The notes beneath the pieces were generated by a model. It made no database searches and was not told the DNA's origin. It saw only the letters and a list, made by a program, of their open reading frames with translations. Positions 11,665 through 22,048 of a DNA stretch of 64,000 bases are shown here, in pieces. The translations under genes and the position numbers were made by a program. Origin of the DNA: Gonapodya prolifera JEL478 (lineage: Eukaryota > Monoblepharomycota > Monoblepharidomycetes > Monoblepharidales > Gonapodyaceae); assembly GCA_001574975.1 (NCBI GenBank), contig KQ965787.1, positions 97,093-161,092 of the forward strand, given 5' to 3'. The stretch's first letter is position 1, and every line of letters starts with the position of its first letter.

Positions 11665-12926
11665 TCACACACCAAACAACGTCGTCAACTCCGCCATGGT
11701 ATCGTCCGGACTCCGCACCGCATGTCCCGTCACGCTCGGGTGGGTGTAGATCTCGTAGTCGTTGCCGCCCTTGAACGTCTTGTCGCCGAAAAAGTGGATC
11801 GTTTTGAATCCTTCTCCGGAAAGGTGGCGGAGGCAGTACGTCTTGTCCCAGCCCGCGGGGAATACGTCGAACGAGATTTGGCCGCCTGAAATTGGGGTGT
11901 GGGGTGCGTATGGGGTCATTAGACGAAAGTGGAGCGACTGCCTGCACAACAGTGGCTCACCGATGGAGTAGGTCAATCCGTACTCTGCAAACTCCTCCTT
12001 CAACTTCGCCACCATCGTCTCACGGATCCTATGTTCCTTATCATACGCCTCGAACTCGATCCGCTCGGCAATGCTTCGTGGTTGGCGGTTTGGGTGGGTG
12101 GAAGGCGATAATATTTGCATGTGTGTTGGGAGGAAGGTAGACAGATGACTCACCTCGCATTCCGCCCAATGGGCGACACATTAATCATCCCATTCCGGAA
12201 CTCCACAAACGTGCCTCGCATCTTGGGCAGATCCAGCTCCGACACGTACCGCAACACCCATCGCACCAGCCGCTTGTACTTGTCCTCGCCCAGCCATGCG
12301 ATGAAAGATTGGCTGGGCAAAGGTGTGCCGAGACGGAATGCGGTGAGACCGTTCTCGGAGAAGCAGAAGTCGAAGAGGGAGAGAGCTGCGTTTTCGTCGG
12401 TGGGTTGGTGTGGGATGATGGTTTGGTGGGGCGTTACGCACGGCGAGAGAGTCCATACCAGTACAAGAACAGTCAAAAGTTTCTTCGAGAGAGCGTTCGT
12501 CGTGCCCAAACTCCACTCCCACTCACCATCGGGCCCAATCTGCTCCACCTGCTTCGCCAAATCACTGCCCCCAACGAACCCAATCACACACTCCTGCTTC
12601 AACCGCTTCAGCTGGTCCAGCATTGCGGGCGTAGCGGACTGGCGGGCGCGAGGGGGTCGTCAGTGTTACGAAAATCGTCGTGAATCCTCGTAAAGCTGTT
12701 GTTCCCACCCAACAACCCCCACCCGCTCTGCGCCCCATTACATCGATCGCGCCACGTCCATTTGCCACTGCCACCACGCATGATCTTCGATCCCGCTTCC
12801 TCAAGCAACCTCCACCTGCTCGGCGACACCACAACAACCAACCTGCCGGGCAAGCGACAAGGTCCCATCGACGTCAAACAAGCATATCGTGTCCGGTCGT
12901 GCGCGGGTCAACCATTCGGATGCCAT
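11665..12926 (-). CDS. SEC53: Phosphomannomutase
   Basis: The enzyme converts mannose-6-phosphate to mannose-1-phosphate for GDP-mannose, feeding N-glycosylation and GPI synthesis in the cytosol. The first exon (start 12926) reads [20 protein letters not shown], with the HAD nucleophile motif [12 protein letters not shown] 212-nt intron leads to [20 protein letters not shown]. Next come [20 protein letters not shown] and [20 protein letters not shown]. The last exons read [37 protein letters not shown] and [19 protein letters not shown], with the stop at 11665. Order, motifs and length match eukaryotic PMM/Sec53 throughout, including the second HAD aspartates in FFGDKT..GGNDYE. Introns of roughly 60-210 nt interrupt it. 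Assignment is firm. Confidence 0.95.
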
Positions 12927-12990
12927 CGTCTCGTGATGCGGTGGGGATGCAATAGAGGAAGTGTTGGGATGGAATTGAAGAGCTGGCTGT

Positions 12991-13440
12991 GTCCGCAGCA
13001 TGATACCGGCAAAACGACGTGTATGGCAGAATGGCGAACGAGAGAATGAAGAGATGGACGGCCCCGTGAGAAGGTCCCGCACGACACGGTGAATCGACAC
13101 TCCATCGCGGACTCCCTGCGGAGCTCGACTATTGGTGGCGTGGGGGACTTGCTGAAGCAGGGCAACAACATGTGGTACGTACTGCGACCCCATCACGCTC
13201 TTGTTTGCGGTGTTAGTGATATTGTACTTGTGGCTGAAATTACTGCAGCGCGTGCTAATGGGGTGCGTACCCTATCATGAGATGTGGGGATGTCGAACTG
13301 GATGAGTGCAAATACGAACCCAATCATAATACACTGCGCGAAGCCAGGCTCTCCGACAGCGCTCTGAGCCACTCTAAGCGCCCTATAACGTCATGGTGCT
13401 CGCAGTGAGGTCCCGATCGGCTGGACCTGATGAGGCAGCA
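12991..13440 (+). pseudogene. Decayed partial duplicate of BET1
   Basis: This stretch matches two separate parts of the BET1 locus that follows. 12991-13095 resembles 13561-13655 (shared GTCCGCAGCA, AATGAAGAGATGGACGG, GTCCCGCACGAC), and 13110-13440 resembles 14097-14440. The second block contains the start of the last BET1 exon (shared GTGGCGTGGGGGACTTGCTG-like sequence) and its 3' flank down to CCTGATGAGGCAGCAC. About 440 bp, including the SNARE-motif exon, is missing between the two blocks. The membrane-anchor coding part has lost its frame. It is a relic of tandem duplication, not a working gene. Confidence 0.8.
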
Positions 13441-13729
13441 CCAAAAGCTCCCACCGTGTTAGCATCTGAGTTGGCACCTTTACCTCACAGGGACACTGGT
13501 GAGCCTTGAGGTTCGGAACGTTACGACGTCGTTTATTGAAACCTGGCTGCTTTGGCCGGCGTCCGCAGCATCGCGGTAGAACTCTGTGAGCAGACGAGGG
13601 AATGAAGAGATGGACGGGCCCGTGAGCAGGTCCCGCACGACGCGGTGAGTCGATGCCCGCGTGAGGGTGTGTCTCCGTCGTGGTCGCCGCTGACGGTTCC
13701 TGCCTCGCACCCCTGCCACGCCATTGAAG

Positions 13730-14229
13730 ACGATACCCTTCTCCCCCCAACGCTGCGTCTGGGATCCCATCGTCGGGTGATCGAGCGCGAGACGCTCTTC
13801 TTGGCGGGGCGACGGGGACCGGAGCCGGGAATGGGTACGCCAATGGGGGCGGGGGAGTAGGGACTTACACGAACGAATACCTGCTGGAACAGCACAACAA
13901 CGAGTACGTCGAGCACCTAACGGGGAAAATGAGTCTGTTGCGGGAGATCACGCTGCAGATTGGCGACGAGGTGAACAGCCAGAATGAAATGCTGTCCGGG
14001 ATGGTGAGTCCTTGTATTGTGTCTACTCCTGTTGCACCCACCTCCAACCCAACCCGTCACCCACACTCCAAAGTCTGAATCCATGACCAAAACGGGCTCC
14101 CTGCTGAGCTCGACCATTGGCCGCGTGGGGGACTTGCTGAAGCAAGGCAACAACATGTGGTACTGCTACTTCATCGTGTTCGTGTTCGTGCTGTTCACGA
14201 TGCTGTACTTGTGGCTCAAAGTGCGATAG
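13730..14229 (+). CDS. BET1: BET1 ER-Golgi SNARE
   Basis: This is a small tail-anchored Qc-SNARE for ER-to-Golgi vesicle fusion. A glycine-rich N-terminus with GNGYANGG is followed by YTNEYLLEQHNNEYVEHLTG and KMSLLREITLQIGDEVNSQN, the SNARE heptads. An intron starts at about 14004. The last exon holds TGSLLSSTIGRVGDLLKQGN and a C-terminal membrane anchor, FIVFVFVLFTMLYLWLK, ending two residues later at 14229. Order and the NEYVEHL/IGDEV/SQN pattern match the Bet1 family. The start codon lies in an upstream exon that is not resolved; the given start is the first supported exon base. A decayed copy of its flanks and last exon lies directly upstream. Confidence 0.85.
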
Positions 14230-14506
14230 CGCGCGGTGGTGGGAGTCTCGCTCGGGCTTGCCACGTCCTGAGAATTGAGATGTGGGGATGGAGAATGGAA
14301 TTATGTAAATATGAACGCAATCATACACCGCGCGAAGCCGGGCACACCGACCGCGCTCCGGACCGTCCTACACGTCCCCGATTCCAACGTCATGTCCAGG
14401 CGCGGTGAGGTCCCGATCTCCCGCACCTACACCTGATGAGGCAGCACAGTGAATCTTCTGCATGCAAGCGCGATTACAAACCCGTCAGCCTTCAATCGCA
14501 AGCATC

Positions 14507-15989
14507 ATGTCGACATACGATAACGTCGCGCCGGAAGATGTTCGGATGGACTTGCAGGTGTACGTGAACGCCATCATCATGGGGAGGTGAGCACTTCCTT
14601 CCTTCTGTCCGATAGGGGAGGGAAAAGCCTCATCCACAACCCTTGAATCTCCCTCACCGTGCATCTCAGCTTCCTAAGCCAGCTCGTCATCGTGATCCAG
14701 TTCCTGGGCGACATGCACCTCATGAAAAACGTGATGAAAGCCCGATGGGAACCCTGACGGCACTGCTCGCGTTTCTTGGGAATGTACAGTACTGAGTGCC
14801 CTTGGAGAGGCGAGGGAACGGCTGAGGAACCGTGCTCCTGATTGTGTGCGAAAAGCTGAACGCAAATGCGTCCCAACAACCCCGCAACGACAGCACCGCG
14901 TGCTTCACCTTCGTGTTCAGCAAGCTGGCGTCATGGATTACCTTGATATGGGCGCTCTCGAGAAGGGACATGTACATCATCGCCCTTGTTTCAGTGCTCG
15001 TAGCCTTGGCGTTTGTTGGGAACGCCGGGTAAGCCAACGACACCTGTGCCCCTCCGCCCTCGCTACCACATCCGACTTGGACAGATCCTCCGGCATCTCG
15101 ACATACGTCCGCGCCTTCCTCGCCTCTGTGCGCCAAGGCTCAAGCTGGATCTTGCGTGGTTCAACGTGTTCTACTCTGCGACGGTCCCTATCATGTGCTT
15201 CAGCTTTATTGGCCTGCACATNNNNNNNNNNNNNNNNNNNNNNNNNNNNNNNNNNNNNNNNNNNNNNNNNNNNNNNNNNAATAAGCTGACCGCAACGCTG
15301 AAACTGTTTGGAAACTCAATCGGCGTGTTGCTCGTTGACGGAATTCAACATGCGTTTCGAGATTATGTTGGTATACGTATTGCTCGTTGATGGACGACGG
15401 TCAGTTCAATGTTACAACCCTGATGTTTTTCGACGTTTGGTGTAGCAAGCAAGGACCCGTGTACTTCTTTGCCCTCGTGTTTGGTGGACAAATCATCAAA
15501 GATTTCATTGTGCGACGCGGCACTCATACCGGACCCTCCACGCGGAATTTTACCACCGGCTCATCTCTATTGTGAGACGGTAACAGCGACGGTCACGAGT
15601 ATCGAACCATCGATTTGCGATTGGTCACCCCTGCGATTGCGCTCCAAATGTGCAACCTGATCATTGCTTCACCCGTCTCTCTCCATCTGATCGGGGCCAT
15701 TCCAGACGCGGTGGCAGCTCTTCGAGAGCTCCAATCTGATGGGAACAGAAGCAGTAATGTTGAAGATGATGTTGCATCCGCCAAGCAGATCTTTTGGACA
15801 TTTTCTTGGTTGATAGTCATGTTTCGCAACTGGGACTTTATTGACATTGTGTGGAAAACAAACCCGGAGATTGTGGATTCCTTGTGTGATGCCACCACCG
15901 TGCTGATTTCCTCTGGACTTTGCATTCACCACAATGAGAATCTTTCCCTTGGAGCGCGGAAGACGCTTCTGACAGCGATGAGAGGGTGA
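14507..15989 (+). CDS. Unknown polytopic membrane protein (contains N gap)
   Basis: The gene starts MSTYDNVAPEDVRMDLQVYV. A spliced exon (about 14671) gives SFLSQLVIVIQFLGDMHLMK, then VLLIVCEKLNANASQQ, then the hydrophobic runs LASWITLIWALSRRDMYIIA, ALVSVLVALAFVG and FNVFYSATVPIMCFSFIGL. After the gap come KLTATLKLFGNSIGVLLVDG and KQGPVYFFALVFGGQIIKDF. The last exon has LVTPAIALQMCNLIIASP and ends at 15989. Five to seven transmembrane helices are likely. The layout recalls lineage-expanded fungal multi-pass proteins, but no family was recognised. A run of 58 Ns (15222-15279) removes part of it. Confidence 0.5.
15222..15279. other. Assembly gap of 58 Ns
   Basis: Fifty-eight unknown bases interrupt the coding region of the polytopic membrane protein. 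Coding sense resumes right after the gap, so the missing stretch is probably short exon or intron sequence. Confidence 1.
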
Positions 15990-16176
15990 AGGGTTGGAGG
16001 GGTGCCAGTTTGGGATGATGTGGATGTCGGAGGGCAGGGCAATGAAGGGTCATCAGGTGGCCGTTCCAGACGCTGCAATAGAGAGGAGAGCAAAGTTTCA
16101 TCATGACGCGGAAGTTGTGCACTAGGACCACAATCCCCACCTTTCATTCGGAAGGGCAAGCAGCGCAAAAGTCCTC

Positions 16177-17348
16177 CTAAGGCAGCAACGGAGACTGGCA
16201 GCTTGCGACTGAGGCTGCCCTGTCGATGACAAAGGCGGACCACGCGGTGCGGAGAGCGGCCTTGCGGACAAGAGGTGAATTGGGGTTTGGTTGGGGATCG
16301 CGGTGGATGCCTAGGTAGCTGACATACGAGCAAGCCTGGACGAGGTAGAAGTAGCCGTCTTCCCACTAAAAGGGGAGAGTGGTTGGGAGTATCATTCAGT
16401 TGTTGTTTCACACGTGGCAATAAACAGAATCTTGGCCGCTCACCATCATGTGTTTCATAGCGTAGACCAAGCCATGAAGAAGCGCCTGTAGCACCTCAAC
16501 AAACGGTCTCTCCCCAGCAAAATCTCGGAGCAACCGTTTCAGTCGTGGGAAGTAGATCGTCCAACCTGCTGCCGAGACGGCAGGCGACTCGTGGAAGTCT
16601 GCAGCGACAGCAAGCACGCCTGCGAGTACTGCGGGATGGTGTGAAGTAGTGGAGAGAAAAGTTGAAGGGTGGAGACAGGCAAGGTGGAGCGGGATAGCGC
16701 GGACATAACGATTCAGACGGTCGTTCGCGGGAACTTGGTCCGGTAAAGGGGGGAGCTTCGGGCAAAGCAAGGGAAAATGGCCGGAAAGAGTTCACATTGT
16801 AGCTTGCGGTACTGGAACAAACCTCACATCATCGAAGCGGGTCAGTGTGCGGGCGATAGTTTTCATTGTGCCGAAGGGCGGGGTAAACGCAAATCTCGGT
16901 GCCAATATCAAGAGGTCCGTCTGAGTTGATACATTGCTGAGATTATTGTTTCCCGAGATTGGGAGCGGCGGAAGAGTCAACATCCCACAGTTGTGTCCAT
17001 TACTCGACGTTTGCATATAATCAAGTTCATGCATTCCGGCAGCACAGCCTCATGTCTCCGTTGATGAGTGCCAAGATTTAGTTCGAAGAGTGGCTTCACC
17101 GAAGCTCCCTTCTGAGTGACGACGGTACCAGGAAGGGTACCGAGAATTGTCTCCAGCTTGTTGAGTCTCCTGGCGACGTCACGTGGTTCTCTCCGGTGCC
17201 TTTCCACGCCAACTTTGAAGACCAGTCTGCGCATTTTTGGGGCACTGGATCCCTGGAAATATGGGAGGAGAAACTCTGATGACTGGCAGCGAATCGTCAA
17301 GAACCCCACTCACACCTTGATGGGGTCCCACGGGTCACATGAGGCCAT
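16177..17348 (-). CDS. Fungal transcription-factor-domain protein, zinc cluster degenerate
   Basis: Exons at 16470-16750 and 16190-16360 give LPPLPDQVPANDRLNRYVRA, HPAVLAGVLAVAADF, then WEDGYFYLVQACSYVSYLGI HRD, then RTAWSAFVIDRAASVASCQS. This matches the middle homology region (Fungal_trans) of Zn2Cys6 regulators, whose usual core is A..lGlHR and then a W..y..DR motif. A short coil, RRLNKLETILG, lies upstream near 17130-17180, where such proteins have their linker. The first exon, MASCDPWDPIK at 17348, followed by text around QCPK in another frame, recalls the CDPC..R / CPKC zinc cluster, but the six cysteines cannot be assembled. The domain also ends early at 16177. It may be a decaying copy, or the model may lack exons. 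Confidence 0.5.
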
Positions 17349-17762
17349 ATTTTACGTTTCCAGTTGTTTCGGAGGAGTTCATCCCCGGATCGCTCTCCTT
17401 TTCCGGATACGCCAGACGATCGAGGAGGTGATGAGCTGTGGTCAGAACTCTACTCTCATCTTATTCTCAGGATTCTAAAGCTGACCAGGGAGGAAACTCT
17501 GTTATAAAGGCTAAGATACCTTTGTCGAGCTTATGCTGTGTATGTGTGGGAGGGTCACGGAAAACTCCTAGCACATACGGAACGATATTGTTTGTAATGA
17601 GAGCCTTCTGCGTCGAGGGATTGTGAAAATGCAGAAGCCATGACCCAAGACGCTCCAGTGATTTATTGATGGAGGATTTGAAGTTACGCAGCCTTGCTCA
17701 GAAAGAAGCAGTCCAGTGAAGTACAATACGAAAGAAAACTTCATTTCACAATTCCTGCTCCG

Positions 17763-19153
17763 ATGCCCTCCAGCGATCCCCATGCTTCCCACAAAAAGAG
17801 AAAGAGAGATAACGAGGACTCTAATCCATCGGGAAAGCTCGTCAAAACCACGAAATCGACAATTGATGGGTCGATCGCATCGAATTCAACCCCTTCACAG
17901 AGCTCCCGGAAGAAAAGCCCACTGGACCTGAAATCTAAGAAGCGGTTGCTCTCGGTGAGTCACCTGAGTCTCTGAGAAACGCCGCCGAAATGGAGCGTGA
18001 AAGCTCAAATGATCCACCAGGCGATCGCGAAACGAAAAGCTCGGGCATCGGGGAGCCAACCTGCGACGAATGGCCCCGAGAAGGAAATTTCTCGATCCTA
18101 TGAGTCATCTCCACCCAAAGATCCTTCCAGAACGAATGTGGATGGGGTGAAGCACACCTCGCAACCTGTCCTCCCACCCTCCCTCGCGGCCGCCCAGTTT
18201 CGCTTCCTCAACGAGAAGCTGTATACTACGACAAGCGACGCTGCGTGGGCTATGTTCCAAAAGGACAGTGAGGACGGTCGGGCGATGTGGGAATCAGTGA
18301 GTTCTGACGTGCAACTCCGTGAAGCACAGCAACCTCATTCGTTTCAAAGTACCACCGCGGGTTCCGCTCTCAGGTGGAAGTCTGGCCGGTGAATCCTCTG
18401 GACATCATCATCCAATCGCTTAAATCAGAGTACCTCAAGGGGGGAGGCAAGGACCTTGCGGTTGTGGATTTGGGATGTGGAGAAGCGAAGCTTGCTCAAG
18501 AACTTACCAAGGGGAGCTTGCCCGCGTCTCGCGGAAGCCCAGCCGTGGGAAAGGTCGGTGAAAACACCGTCAAAGTGTGGAGCTTTGACCTGTGCGAGGA
18601 TTCGCAAGGTTGGGTTACCGCATGCGATATCAAAAAGGTGTGTGAGATCCGGATCAACGCTTCGGTTTCGACATCTTATCATGGAAAAGGTTCCCCTCCT
18701 GTCGTCTTCTGTTGATGTCGCGGTCTTTTGCCTATCCCTGATGGGAACAAACTACATCGACTTCGTAAAAGAAGCCACAAGACTTTTGAAGACTGGGTTC
18801 GTAATCATGTTATATGTTGACGCCGGTGTTCATCTCAAGTAATTTCACCACCGAACAGCGGAACTCTGAAGATTGCCGAGGTTATAAGTCGGTTTTCCAA
18901 TGCATCGAACAATACCGCCACCAAACATCCCAAGTCTCATCGTGATCATTCTGATGACATACCTTCCACGAACTCGAAATCGATCCAATCGTTTGTCTCT
19001 GCATTACGTCGCCTTGGCCTCGATTTGGCGAAGCAGGACACCTCGAACAAGATGTTTGTGCTGTTCGACTTTATCAAACGGAGTGCTGGTGGAAAGTCAA
19101 CTGGCGTCATTGATGCGCCACCCCTCAAACCGTGTGTTTACAAGAAGCGATGA
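17763..19153 (+). CDS. RRP8: 25S rRNA adenine-N1 methyltransferase RRP8
   Basis: This is a nucleolar SAM-dependent methyltransferase that modifies 25S/28S rRNA and assists A2 cleavage. A basic N-terminus ([24 protein letters not shown]) is typical. The family signature begins at about 18196 with [17 protein letters not shown]. An intron is followed by [20 protein letters not shown], then the SAM-binding motif [16 protein letters not shown]. Later exons have [39 protein letters not shown] and [12 protein letters not shown]. The C-terminus reads [15 protein letters not shown] and ends PCVYKKR. A GKG/SPA-rich insert of about 20 residues lies between the motif I helix and VWSFDL, longer than in yeast. 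Introns at about 17955, 18300, 18640 and 18800 join in phase. Confidence 0.95.
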
Positions 19154-19228
19154 CCAAGTGATATCTAAATTATACGTACGATATGTGCAATTTACATCTC
19201 TGAAACGTGTACATCGCGATTGTGAATG

Positions 19229-20833
19229 TCAGTTGATTTTCACTTTCCTCGATGCTCTCAAGGCCCGCAAGAAGGTGATAAGCCTCAAAGTATACCGGAA
19301 GATGATCTCCTTGCTGAAGAAGAGAAGGGCGGCAGTCATGATTGACTGGAGGAGCTTGGACTCGAGACCTTCGGGGCAAAAGCGACAATCAGCTGGCAAC
19401 CTCAACGAACGAAACGGACGCCATGGTCTCACCCTTGTAAAATCCGCCCAGTCCTTCAACGCGAAAGATCTTGCTGAATGCATCCCAGACACTCGAATAG
19501 CGGGTTTCTTCGTCCGGTCCTTGGCGCAGCTGCATTCTCGATTTGATGACGCTGTCACACCAACAAGTGCCAAGTTACACAAGCGAAACTCTGACAACGC
19601 AGACATAACTGACATGTAAGGGTACGTGAGTCCGGTAGCAATCAATTTGCTCAGAGCTCCCAGGCAGAAAAAGTCCAGGTCGTTCAACAATGGGCCGGAT
19701 GTTTGACGAGCGCCGCGGAAAGACTCTAGTCGCTGCTTCATTCGTTCAAACGCGGAGTATTGGACTGGTAGGTACGGGATCGGCATCGCGCGTGAGAAAG
19801 ACATTGCGATGTGGGACTCTTCAGCGCACAACTCACTGATTGGGTTGATAACCAATATCAAAGCGGGAACAAGGCCAGTAAAGAATCCTGTTACCCCGTC
19901 CTTCTGAAATACGTCCGCTGCGACCGAGAAGGTGGACAAGCCAGTCCCAGGTGCCGATTGGGTCCCCTCAAGCTTCGACATCTCCGACCTCCGTGCGATT
20001 GTCCTCGTCATTACGACCCAGATGGGATTGGTGATGATTGCGGTTGCCGCTCCTAGAACGGGAAAAATGTAAGGCTTCTGTGCTTAATCACAGCAACAAG
20101 TGACGCATTCGTCCGTACCCGCGAGAGCACCTGCGAGCATCGCCTCCGGAGTGGAGAGGGTGTTCGAAGCAAGTCCCGCCCTCTCCTTACTAGCAGCAAT
20201 ACCAAGCTTCACACCTTCGTACCAGAAGTAGTACACTGTGGGGAAAACAGGTTGTGCGTTCCGCCCCTGGTGACAAGTTTCACAAGCTCGCACCGCCATT
20301 CGTCAACGCGTTTCCAAACATGGCAGAGTCGATTCCACTTTATCGGTTGGACAAAATTCGTTGGTGAGTCTCCAAAGCTGGGCCTTTGAGAGACGGTTTG
20401 CTCCCACCTGTAGAATCCTACCACTCCTTCATCCCTCCAAATCTCCCTGGCCGTCTGCCATTGACCAAAAAATCCCGCCGCAGCTCGCGACTTGTCCACT
20501 TGATTTCGAGTCGAAACCGTAATGAGGGGGTCTTCATTTTGGATGATGCCAATGACATGGATGGAACGTTGTACACGTCAATCAAAGAGGCGTACGGCAG
20601 GAAACGTCGCATTCACGCCGACAACGTACATGTTATCGCCATGGAGACCACACCGGCCCCTGCCCCTGCGCGTATGCAAGAAAGCGAGGTCCATTCACGT
20701 GGGTAAGGTATCGGATCCGAAACACAAAGGTAATCGGAAGGAGTGAGTCTAGCGTTCTGGGCGATTCTGAAGCCGGAGTATCCGTACCGGCAATGGAATG
20801 GGCGAACGTGTTGTTCGTCGTCTCATCCGGCAT
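19229..20833 (-). CDS. ANT1: Peroxisomal adenine nucleotide carrier (ANT1-like)
   Basis: This is a mitochondrial-carrier-family protein of the peroxisomal ATP/AMP exchanger type, supplying ATP for fatty-acid activation. The start MPDETTNNTFAHSIAG is followed by GAGAGVVSMAITYPLITVST, with the PX[DE]XX[KR]-type first repeat relaxed as in Ant1. Next come EIWRDEGVVGFYR, TVYYFWYEGVKLGIAAS, VTGFFTGLVPALILVINPI and FFCLGALSKLIATGLTYPYM. The third repeat reads SVWDAFSKIFRVEGLGGFYK. The last exon, LESKLLQSIMTAALLFFSKE, matches the C-terminal helix of this subfamily. At least five short introns are needed; several joins were checked in phase. A peroxisomal rather than mitochondrial location is inferred from subfamily resemblance. 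Confidence 0.85.
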
Positions 20834-21178
20834 TTCGTGAATGACCTCGGATCGGAGTAATTTTGGCATGAATGAAAGGTTCAAAACAAATATAAATCGG
20901 ACCTACATTTATGAGCCAACCACCTGAACTGCTCCAAGATCGTGGCAGCGATTTCATGCGCCTCGCCAGAGCCAATATTCTCATAGGAACTGGAGAAGCT
21001 TCCTGGTTCATTTGAGATGATATTGCATGTTACAAATGCCTTTCTAATCGGGTATCGAGGAAGAGTGGTAGCTACAGTCCAGATAATCAATGCCAAGATG
21101 GAGATGGCGGTAAAACTTCCATAGATGAATGTGCACCGGGGTTCAACCGCGTCTGGGTATCGTTGGTAGGCAGGCGTC

Positions 21179-21731
21179 TCAATTTTCCAACTTTTCACGC
21201 TCCTGTTTAGCCGTAGAAAGGATACGTCAAGGATGATGACGTGGTGAATGATGAATGTCATGTCGTCACCTGATTTACTGAATGACTCGGAACTCACCAC
21301 GAGCTCCATGTCTATTCGCTCCTTTGCCCGAAAAACTTTACTCTGAAGGTAAAAGCTACCCTGTCCTCCCTCTCTGGGCGGGGCATTGACCTTGAAGAGG
21401 TGCTCATAACGTTTGAGAACCTCTTTCGGGGACGGACTTTCCTTGTCCACGTGAAGGATCATCGCCGCCTCCTCAAAAGTCATTCCTGTTTGTCGTGTCA
21501 TGGCATTCGCTTTGGGTCCACCGGCAGTGGCAGCTCGGGCAGCATCGTTCGCAGCAGCTGGCCGAACAGAGGTAAGCATCAACGGACATCCCGTAAATGT
21601 CAATCGCAACAGAGACAGAGTCGGCATCAGCTACACTCACACGCAGCAACTTCCCGCCATGCCTCCACGAAAGCCTTTCCCACTATCGTGGTCCCCTGAA
21701 GGACGATTTGAGTGATAATTCGAGGAAGAGA
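21179..21731 (-). CDS. PAM16: PAM16/TIM16 import motor subunit
   Basis: This J-like protein is tethered to the mitochondrial TIM23 channel, where it holds and restrains Pam18 to control Hsp70. The first visible exon reads ITQIVLQGTTIVGKAFVEAW. An 85-nt intron leads to NDAARAATAGGPKAN and then the J-like domain MTFEEAAMILHVDKESPSPK and RYEHLFKVNAPPREGGQGSF. YLQSKVFRAKERIDMEL follows, and a final exon gives EREKLEN before the stop at 21179. The usual HPD of J proteins is absent and replaced by the DKESP region, which is the family rule. No ATG is in frame in the first visible exon (an in-frame stop lies upstream), so the initiator sits in a very short upstream exon not located here. Confidence 0.9.
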
Positions 21732-22048
21732 CTGGTATCATCGACGGTGTGAGATAAGAGGGATATTTAGAGCGAGTTCCGATATCAGATAATATGATGT
21801 TTGGATAACAACCATTGCAGTGATGTGGCTTTGGGTCGATGTGTCCAGAGGTATCAAAAAGCAACGTGTGCGGATCGTTCCTTGTCGATCCGGTTCCTTG
21901 AGAAAGAAACGAGGGCTCCGCAGTAGTGACGCCTGTTCGCAGGTTCTCTTTCCGCAGACGCACGAGCGCAGTTGCTGCGATTGGTTATGTGACGTGGGGA
22001 AAAGCTTGTGTGTTCGTGTCCAAAGCAACATCACAAATCTGTGTATCG

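Noticed and set aside
20881-21150. Continuation of the PAM16 frame with a hydrophobic helix (FTAISILALIIWTVATTL)
   Set aside because: PAM16 ends at 21179 by a clean spliced exon; the downstream frame has no start and is probably untranslated or intergenic.
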